From the NCBI GenBank assembly GCA_043816955.1, contig JBDRHL010000169.1, forward strand, positions 1-40,247: a stretch of 40,247 bases of DNA. Reading direction: 5' to 3'. Positions 34,556-40,247 of this stretch are shown one piece after another (the stretch's first letter is position 1; the number at the start of each line of letters is the position of its first letter). The notes beneath the pieces were generated by a model that worked only from the letters and a program-made list of their open reading frames with translations, ran no database searches and was not told where the DNA came from. The position numbers were made by a program, and so were the translations under genes. This stretch comes from JBDRHL01 sp043816955 (GTDB lineage Bacteria > Planctomycetota > Phycisphaerae > Sedimentisphaerales > CAYZTY01).

Positions 34556-37500
34556 CTATGCAACAGCAGGTTCTTCGTATCTGTCGAATTTCACGCTGAT
34601 TTTTTTGCTTACTCCCTGCTGCTGCATGGTTACGCCGAACAAAACGTCGGCTATGCTCATGGTGCGTTTGGAGTGTGTGATGATAATGAACTGGGAGTGC
34701 TGCTGGAATTCCCTGATTATGAGGTTGAACCGTTCGTTGTTTGCCTCATCGAGAGCGGCATCGGCTTCGTCGAGGAAGCAGAAGGGTGAGGGCTTGCTTT
34801 TAAAGACGGCAAAAAGAAGCGCCAGAGCAGTCAGCGCCTTTTCTCCGCCGCTGAGCAGGCTGAGGCTTCGCGGCTCTTTACCGGGCGGACGGCCGATTAT
34901 TTCAATACCGCATTCAAGGACATTTTCCGGATCTTCGAGCATAACATCTGCTTTTCCGCCGCCGAAAAGCTTTCGGAATATTTCCTGGAAATTGATACGC
35001 ACGGTTTCGAAGGTTTCTACGAACCTTTCTTTGCTTTGTTTATTGAGTCGATTTATAAGCTGCTGGAGCTGGGCTTTGCTGCTGTTGAGGTCCTGTACCT
35101 GGGAGGTCAGGAATTCATTGCGTTTTTCCAGCTCCTGCTGTTCATCGATCGCGCTGACATTGACGCTGCCCAGCCGATCGATCTTTGCCCGCAAATCGGT
35201 GATTTCCTGTCGGATGCTGTCCCAGTCAAGGTTCTGTTCGCTGTAGGTTTCATAGGCCTTAATAAGATCAATCTGGAGCTCTTCGCCGACCCTCTGGGTA
35301 AGGTCGGTTTTTTTAACATCGATGTTGCTAAGCTCAATTTTAACCTCGTGGATCTGCTGTTCGATCCGGCTCTGTTCACCGCGAAGCGTACGAAGAAGCT
35401 GTTCAGTGTTTTTCTGATTTTCGAGAAGCTCCTGGACATTCCGGTGGAGCAGGCTGCTGTCATGCTGAGTCTGTTCTTTTTCGAGATAAAGGGCCGAAAC
35501 AGCGGTTTCGCAGTTCAGTATCTCACACTGTTTCTGGCTGATTTGGCTGGAGGAGGTGTCGATCTCGGATTGAGCGGCTTTTAGGCTTCGCATGGTATCT
35601 GCGATCTGAGATTCAAGGCTGGATATTCGTGAGGTTGCGGCTTTTAGCTGTTCTGTAAAACGACCGACCGAGACCTTCAGGTTGGTAAGCAGTTCGGTGC
35701 TATTGTGCTGTTGCAGGCGGCGGTCGGCAAGGCGCTGATCCAGTTCGGTGACGCGCTGGTTCCGCTGGGTGTTGACGGTCTCAAGTTCTTCGAGTTGTTG
35801 TTTTGATTCGTACTCTTTTTGGACGGACCTTGCGATTTGTGTTTCGAGGAGGTCTATCTCGCCGGTTATGAGAGGCTGTTCTTCGGTAAGGCGTTTGATG
35901 TTCTGCTCTATGCCGCTCAAATGAGACGTCAGGGTGGTTTTTTCGGTGTTAGCCTCATAGACGGCGGTTCGGAGGTCCTGATAAAGTTTTTCAAGATGCC
36001 GGCTCTGCTGCTCGTTGCCGGCAAGTTGTTCCTGCTGTCCGGCGATGCGTTGTTCAATCTGGGTGATTTCGTTCTGGAGCTGAGCAAGCCTGCTTTTTCG
36101 CGATATGAGGCCGGTGCTGCTGCCGACAGGCCCGATAGTAACAAGGCCGTCATTACTGAGGAATTCGCCCTGTTCGGTGACAAAGCTGTATTGGGCCGGC
36201 AACTGTCTGCTGAGAGCAAAAGCAGAGTCGATATTATCGACCAGGATAGTATGCCCCAGAAGTTTCCATGCCAGAGGGGCATATTCTTTGTCATATTTTA
36301 CAAACTCGACGGCGCGGCCGCGAACAGAAGGGTATTGTGAAAGATCAATGCTGTCAACAAAGGGCTGTAACTGATCGCTGCATATTACATTGACCCTTCC
36401 CTGTAGCTGAGCGAAATGCGATCTGGCTTCAAGAAAATCCGTGTGCCGGTTAACGACCATCGCGTTTGTCTTGCCACAGAGGGCTGCTTCAACAGCGGCA
36501 GCATACGTTGAGTCGGCATGGATCAGATCGGCGATAATGCCGACGACGCAGTTGAATTTACTGCCCTGTTCGGATCGCTCGGCCAGAATGCGTTTAACAG
36601 CGGTGTTAAGGCCTTCGCGACGATCTTCCATATCGCGCAGAACGGTAAATTCGCTGGTCAGGGCGCTTCGGGCCTCCTTTGCTTGGGCAAGGGCTTCGTT
36701 GTTGTGGAGGAGCTGTTCGCTGACAGCGGCTATCTGGTCGCGCTTGAGGTGCAGGGAATCCTGAAGTTCGGTGAGGACTTTTTCAATATCGTTGAGGCGT
36801 GCCTGGTGCTGAGCCTTCGCTGCGAGAAGCTCCTGGAGTTCTGTTTTGGCAGCTTGGGCGCGGTCAAAGAGGCGTTCCTTCTGGCCTGACAGATTACTTC
36901 GATATTCGGAAAGACTGCCAAGCTCGTTGTGCAGTTGTGCGGTTCGCCTGACGATGTCAATTATTCCGGATTTTTCATCCTCAAGTTCTGCGTTGATCGA
37001 CGAGCACTCGGCGGTAATAGTGCGAATGGTCTCTTCGGCGGCAGCAAGTTCGGCGTTTTTATCCTTGAGGGCTTGCTGGGATTCAACGGCTTCGGTTTTG
37101 GCCTGGGAGATGTCGTTGTTCAGGCGGCGATGCTGATCGGTAAGCTCGCGAAGAAAAGAGCGGGTCTGGTCCCTGCGCGCCTGGAGTTCAATAATATGAG
37201 ACCGCAGAAAATTAATTCGCTCGTTTTGCTGGTCGATTCTGCTTATGACAGAAACGAGGGCATTATCCGTCTGATTGATCTGGTTTTCAGTTTGTATGAT
37301 CCGGCTGCCAAGCTCGCTGATAAGGGTATCATTTGCGGCGACTTCAGAGACAACAGCGGCAAATTTTTCATTGAGCTGGCCAAGGGTTTTCTGTTTTTGG
37401 TCGGCATCGGTCTTGAGCTTGTGAAATTCGGAGAGGGAATAATTGACTCGCAGTTCTTTTAGTTGCTGGCTGTACTGCAGATAGCTTCGTGCCTTTCCGG

Positions 37501-38125
37501 CCTGAAGCTTTACGCTTCGAAGTTGTTTTTGCACCTCGCCTACAATATCTGCCAGTCGCAGCAGATTCTGCTCTGTGCGTTCAAGCTTTCGAAGGGCTTC
37601 TTTTTTATGTGCCTTGTACTTACTTATGCCTGCGGCTTCTTCGAATATACCGCGGCGTTCCTCCCTGCTGGCGTTCAGGAGACGATCGATCTGTCCCTGC
37701 TCGATTATGGAATAAGCACGTACTCCGACGCCGGTATCCATGAAAAGCTCCCGGATATCCCTGAGGCGACATGGTTTATTATTGATGAGGTACTCGCTTT
37801 CGCCGCTTCTGTACAGACGCCGCGATATGACCAATTCATCAGTATCGGCAGCAATGGTGCCCGATACATCTGAGAAACAGAGACTGACCTCACTCAAGCC
37901 AAGCGGTTTGCGGCTGGTGCTTCCGCCGAAGATGACGTCGGCCATCTGGCCGCTGCGGAGGCTTTTTGCACTCTGCTCACCGAGCACCCATCTGACGGCG
38001 TCAACGACGTTGCTTTTGCCGCAGCCGTTCGGGCCGACAATAGCGGTGATTCCTGAATCGATTGGGAATTCTGTTTTGTCTGCGAAACTTTTAAATCCGT
38101 TTAAGACTACTTTATCAAGCTTCAT
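34556..38125 (-). CDS. smc: Chromosome segregation ATPase SMC
   Basis: The 1,189-residue protein has the full SMC plan and usual length. Walker A GPNGCGKSN is at 31-39 after the conserved LNGFKSFADKT opening. Two long coiled-coil arms flank a hinge at about 520-680. At the C-terminus LSLLSGGEKALTALALLFAV is the ABC signature and CFLDEADAALDEAN the Walker B/D-loop. It forms a dimer that, with ScpA and ScpB, loads on origin-proximal DNA and compacts chromosomes; scpA and scpB are not in the window. The gene is well preserved, so this end of the window is core chromosome. Confidence 0.97.
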   Translation of the reverse strand: MKLDKVVLNGFKSFADKTEFPIDSGITAIVGPNGCGKSNVVDAVRWVLGEQSAKSLRSGQMADVIFGGSTSRKPLGLSEVSLCFSDVSGTIAADTDELVISRRLYRSGESEYLINNKPCRLRDIRELFMDTGVGVRAYSIIEQGQIDRLLNASREERRGIFEEAAGISKYKAHKKEALRKLERTEQNLLRLADIVGEVQKQLRSVKLQAGKARSYLQYSQQLKELRVNYSLSEFHKLKTDADQKQKTLGQLNEKFAAVVSEVAANDTLISELGSRIIQTENQINQTDNALVSVISRIDQQNERINFLRSHIIELQARRDQTRSFLRELTDQHRRLNNDISQAKTEAVESQQALKDKNAELAAAEETIRTITAECSSINAELEDEKSGIIDIVRRTAQLHNELGSLSEYRSNLSGQKERLFDRAQAAKTELQELLAAKAQHQARLNDIEKVLTELQDSLHLKRDQIAAVSEQLLHNNEALAQAKEARSALTSEFTVLRDMEDRREGLNTAVKRILAERSEQGSKFNCVVGIIADLIHADSTYAAAVEAALCGKTNAMVVNRHTDFLEARSHFAQLQGRVNVICSDQLQPFVDSIDLSQYPSVRGRAVEFVKYDKEYAPLAWKLLGHTILVDNIDSAFALSRQLPAQYSFVTEQGEFLSNDGLVTIGPVGSSTGLISRKSRLAQLQNEITQIEQRIAGQQEQLAGNEQQSRHLEKLYQDLRTAVYEANTEKTTLTSHLSGIEQNIKRLTEEQPLITGEIDLLETQIARSVQKEYESKQQLEELETVNTQRNQRVTELDQRLADRRLQQHNSTELLTNLKVSVGRFTEQLKAATSRISSLESQIADTMRSLKAAQSEIDTSSSQISQKQCEILNCETAVSALYLEKEQTQHDSSLLHRNVQELLENQKNTEQLLRTLRGEQSRIEQQIHEVKIELSNIDVKKTDLTQRVGEELQIDLIKAYETYSEQNLDWDSIRQEITDLRAKIDRLGSVNVSAIDEQQELEKRNEFLTSQVQDLNSSKAQLQQLINRLNKQSKERFVETFETVRINFQEIFRKLFGGGKADVMLEDPENVLECGIEIIGRPPGKEPRSLSLLSGGEKALTALALLFAVFKSKPSPFCFLDEADAALDEANNERFNLIIREFQQHSQFIIITHSKRTMSIADVLFGVTMQQQGVSKKISVKFDRYEEPAVA

Positions 38126-38220
38126 CTGATCTAGGGGCTTCCATCCCTGGAAACACCACCATCCTCACAAAGAACCATAATAATTATAAACACCGTTTTA
38201 TTATCGGCCATTAGGGTAAT

Positions 38221-39840
38221 TTACTTTATATTTACGCCCGGCCCCATGCGGAATTGTGCATGGACAGCCCCTTTTTCGACCATATCCTGTAATATTTTGG
38301 TTGTTTCACTGTATGGAACAGCCAAGCCCGGCAGTCGCTTCCGGCCTGCGGGTACCGAAGGTGCTTCTGAAAGGCGGCGGATAATATTTGCCAGAGCAAA
38401 TGACGAGCGGAGTGGGGGGGTCAGCGGGCCGCTGCGTTCAGGACGCGTTCGGATTATCGAAACATAATCGGTCTGGTCAGTAGCGTTGATTGTGATAGTT
38501 TCGTCAGAGGAGCGAATAAAAATGTTCTTTTCACAGTATATTGGAGCGCCAAACAAAACTATTTTGGGGGCAGAACTTCGGGATACATAGATAATCTTGG
38601 GACCATGTGCTGTTACGATATCGAGGTCGAAGTTGTCTCCAATTCGTTCACTGATTATGGAGATGTCATCAAGCCGTCGGAGCTGCTGGTAAGCGGCAAA
38701 AGAGACGTCGAAACTTTCTTCGCCAAGAAATTTGCCAAGGATGGCGATCGCGTTATTACGGCTTGCTGCACTGCCGATAGCGTCAATGGCAGCGACCCGG
38801 TGGTTGATGCTTCCCCGCATCGCGATGTCGCTTAGAACGTTCAAGCCTGCATTGCTGCCGATATTTAACATGCAGCGAGCGGCACGCAGACGGACCTCCT
38901 CATTTTGCGAGGAAAGCAGCTCCTGAAGAGCTGGGAGGGCCGGCTTGCCGATTGCCTCAAGAGCGGCCTCGCTGAGGTTTTTATTATCGGAGGACTGGAG
39001 GTCTGAGGCAAAGCGGGTGATGCGATTTGCCATCATTTGTTCATCAGAACCAAGGTAAGCCATGGAAACAAGGCGTGCAAAGCGTTGTTTTGCATTTCTG
39101 TAGCTTTCGGGGGGTGTAAGATATATAAGGCCTGGGCCTTTTGACTGCGCAACGCCCTCTCCGAATCTCATGAGGAGGCGATTTCGGATCACACTAGACA
39201 TCTGGTAGTCAGGCTCAAAAAGACTTACGGCAATAGGCCGATCCTCAAGGACGCGGCCTCCGCCGAGGACAAAGCCTTTTGTCAGATCAGACTGCGATGC
39301 GCACTTATCGATGAAAACCGGTCCGGCGGCTTGAGCAACTATACGGGATTGTACGGGCATTTCATCGTAACGCCGGATGACTCGCATATCCATAGTGTAC
39401 AGTTGCCCTGCGGACAGCGAGGTAGTGTCGGTGCCGCTGAGGGCTTCAACACGTATATCAAATTGTTCGTTTTTAGAAGCAACAGGCGGTATCCGTCCGT
39501 AAACGCGCACCACGGCTGTATCGGTGCTGTTTATGAAGGCGTCAATATCAAAATCCGAGTCTTTCGGAAGTCTTTTGAGGATGTAGGTTTTAAGGGACTT
39601 GCGGATACCCGGCGGGCAGTGCGATGATCCGGTGCCGCCAAGGCCGCCAACGATGCCGTAGCCCTGTACCTGGATCGGTTCAGTGGCGAGCAGTTCCGCG
39701 ACGGAGCTGACCTGAGTGCCAAATTCGCTGCCATACAGAAGGGGGGCTTGTGGTTTTTGTTCGAGAACACGGCTCTGCCTGCAGCCGTTCAAGACCAGGC
39801 AGCATAGAAACAACGAGGACCATAACAGCCTGTCAAACAT
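38221..39840 (-). CDS. FlgI-like P-ring-domain lipoprotein with HEAT repeats
   Basis: The 539-residue product (second ATG preferred because GGGAG lies 7 bases before it; ATG 39843 is the other choice) has a signal peptide ending in a lipobox LNGC, so it should be a lipoprotein. Residues about 40-300 match the start of the flagellar P-ring protein FlgI: VQGYGIVGGLGGTGSS, VVRVYGRIPPVASKNEQFDI, and SLSAGQLYTMDMRV. Residues about 290-400 are alpha-helical HEAT-type repeats (ALPALQELLSSQNEEVRLRA, AAIDAIGSAASRNNAIAILG). The C-terminal third is beta-rich. FlgI is normally periplasmic and soluble, with no HEAT repeats. No flagellar genes are adjacent; it sits beside smc. It may be a flagellar variant or a ring protein of another envelope-spanning machine. 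Confidence 0.78.
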   Translation of the reverse strand: MFDRLLWSSLFLCCLVLNGCRQSRVLEQKPQAPLLYGSEFGTQVSSVAELLATEPIQVQGYGIVGGLGGTGSSHCPPGIRKSLKTYILKRLPKDSDFDIDAFINSTDTAVVRVYGRIPPVASKNEQFDIRVEALSGTDTTSLSAGQLYTMDMRVIRRYDEMPVQSRIVAQAAGPVFIDKCASQSDLTKGFVLGGGRVLEDRPIAVSLFEPDYQMSSVIRNRLLMRFGEGVAQSKGPGLIYLTPPESYRNAKQRFARLVSMAYLGSDEQMMANRITRFASDLQSSDNKNLSEAALEAIGKPALPALQELLSSQNEEVRLRAARCMLNIGSNAGLNVLSDIAMRGSINHRVAAIDAIGSAASRNNAIAILGKFLGEESFDVSFAAYQQLRRLDDISIISERIGDNFDLDIVTAHGPKIIYVSRSSAPKIVLFGAPIYCEKNIFIRSSDETITINATDQTDYVSIIRTRPERSGPLTPPLRSSFALANIIRRLSEAPSVPAGRKRLPGLAVPYSETTKILQDMVEKGAVHAQFRMGPGVNIK

Positions 39841-39896
39841 CATTATGCTCCCAAAAAACGGCAGAAAAAACCTAGATATAAATTAATCAGTTGAAA

Positions 39897-39925
39897 ATAT
39901 TAAGGACTGTTTAGAGGTACGTCAA
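39897..39925 (-). promoter_or_regulatory. Promoter for the FlgI-like gene
   Basis: On the minus strand TTGACG (39925-39920) and TAATAT (39902-39897) are 17 bases apart. The -35 is five of six to consensus, the -10 four of six. Transcription would begin about 50 bases before the FlgI-like start codon. Confidence 0.5.
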
Positions 39926-39985
39926 GCACAATATGCAGGACATCTGGTTATTTTGGGTGGATATTCCGGTCAAAGTCCGTTAAGT

Positions 39986-40117
39986 AAAGTGCTGATTCTC
40001 GGTGCATTAGCGTTTATCGCGATCCCTAAAATTATTACCAGCGCCACCAACGCAAAAATCTCAGCCTGTGATCGAAACGTGGCCATTATAAATCACCGGA
40101 TTAAATTATATAAAAGG
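39986..40117 (+). pseudogene. Truncated type IV prepilin-like gene
   Basis: The frame reads KVLILGALAFIAIPKI and then TSATNAKISACDRNVAIINH, ending RIKLYKR. This matches the membrane helix and first alpha helix of PilA/GspG-like prepilins (typically EVLIVVVILGILAAIAIP ... AKVSACKSNVAIINSQIELY). The leader with its FTLIE cleavage site is absent, the helix is about four residues short, and only a TTG at 39953 without a ribosome site could start it. Homology ends near 40117, where the IS1595-like element begins; the frame then runs to TAG 40151. It is a decayed gene cut at both ends. Confidence 0.6.
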
Positions 40118-40247
40118 GGGTATCTCCTTGACTCCAGTACATACAATCGGTAGTATTTGCGATCATGGAAGATTACCCGCGAACATTGATGGAATTGGAA
40201 AAGCGGTTTTCATCGGAAGAGGCCTGTCGGGAATATTTGGAAGTTCT
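40116..40247 (+). mobile_element. Left end of an IS1595-like insertion sequence (cut by window edge)
   Basis: Prepilin homology stops at about 40117 and a transposase reading frame begins at 40165, so the left boundary of the element lies between them. A G-run at 40116-40120 followed by TATCTCCTTGACTCC is the best candidate for the left inverted repeat, since the family's ends tend to begin with Gs. The right end is outside the window, so the repeat cannot be confirmed. Confidence 0.5.
40165..40247 (+). CDS. IS1595-family transposase, N-terminal 27 codons
   Basis: From ATG 40165 the frame reads DYPRTLMELEKRFSSEEACR and then EYLEV up to the window edge. The pattern FSSEEACREYL matches the opening of IS1595-family transposases (RFPTEEACIEYLFQLRWPDG), which continues into a zinc ribbon beyond the window. 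The element inserts by a DDE/N-type transposase. Confidence 0.72.
   Translation, partial: MEDYPRTLMELEKRFSSEEACREYLEV

Noticed and set aside
35036..37873. Several long plus-strand open frames opposite smc
   Set aside because: They are antisense shadows of the coiled-coil coding sequence, which is rich in codons that leave the opposite strand open.

Overview
The window looks like chromosomal DNA from a Planctomycetota bacterium, most likely Phycisphaerae-like. This is inferred from gene content: an H-X9-DG pseudopilin, a very large secreted beta-helix protein ending in a planctomycete-style dockerin-like repeat, a Ser/Thr kinase with an anti-sigma-type zinc finger, and a FlgI-like lipoprotein carrying HEAT repeats. 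No rRNA is present; one tRNA-Ser(CGA) is. Nothing in the sequence fixes the species.

Region 1 (1-13.5 kb) is an extracellular or capsular polysaccharide locus. It runs from a methyltransferase, an acyltransferase-3 membrane protein and a secreted glycosidase-like barrel protein, through three head-to-tail GT4 glycosyltransferases, to a GNAT acetyltransferase, a DegT-type sugar aminotransferase, a FemAB-like transferase and a NodB-type deacetylase. The last two are the types that accompany exosortase/PEP-CTERM polysaccharide systems. Two different lipid-linked initiating enzymes, a WecA-like transferase and a PglC/WcaJ-like transferase, sit back to back at its right end.

Region 2 (13.4-19 kb) has a radical-SAM aminomutase-like enzyme with an altered substrate pocket, a TIGR03790-like exported protein, a VanZ-like membrane protein, a LAB_N membrane protein and an exported SagB-nitroreductase/DJ-1 fusion whose DJ-1 nucleophile is missing. 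Region 3 (19-23.6 kb, minus strand) is a tightly overlapping operon: nadE, hisH, hisF, a DUF2752 protein and a polytopic membrane protein, with the tRNA upstream.

Region 4 (23.6-28.8 kb) is a signalling island. An FHA-GAF-histidine kinase and a CheY-like receiver are transcribed away from a transmembrane Ser/Thr kinase that overlaps a pseudopilin gene. The 465-base divergent spacer contains a plus-strand terminator-like hairpin and a second long hairpin, so it may encode a small RNA or a leader. Region 5 (28.9-34.5 kb) is a single 1,805-residue secreted protein with a strong sigma70-like promoter and a structured leader. Region 6 (34.5-40.2 kb) holds smc and a FlgI-like HEAT lipoprotein, both on the minus strand, and then a decayed type IV prepilin gene cut by the start of an IS1595-like element at the right edge.

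The best candidates for undescribed biology are the divergent Thr-kinase/FHA-histidine-kinase pair with its structured spacer, the nitroreductase/pseudo-DJ-1 fusion, the KamA-like enzyme with a basic residue in its substrate pocket, and the FlgI-HEAT lipoprotein. All assignments come from reading the sequence; no database search was run.
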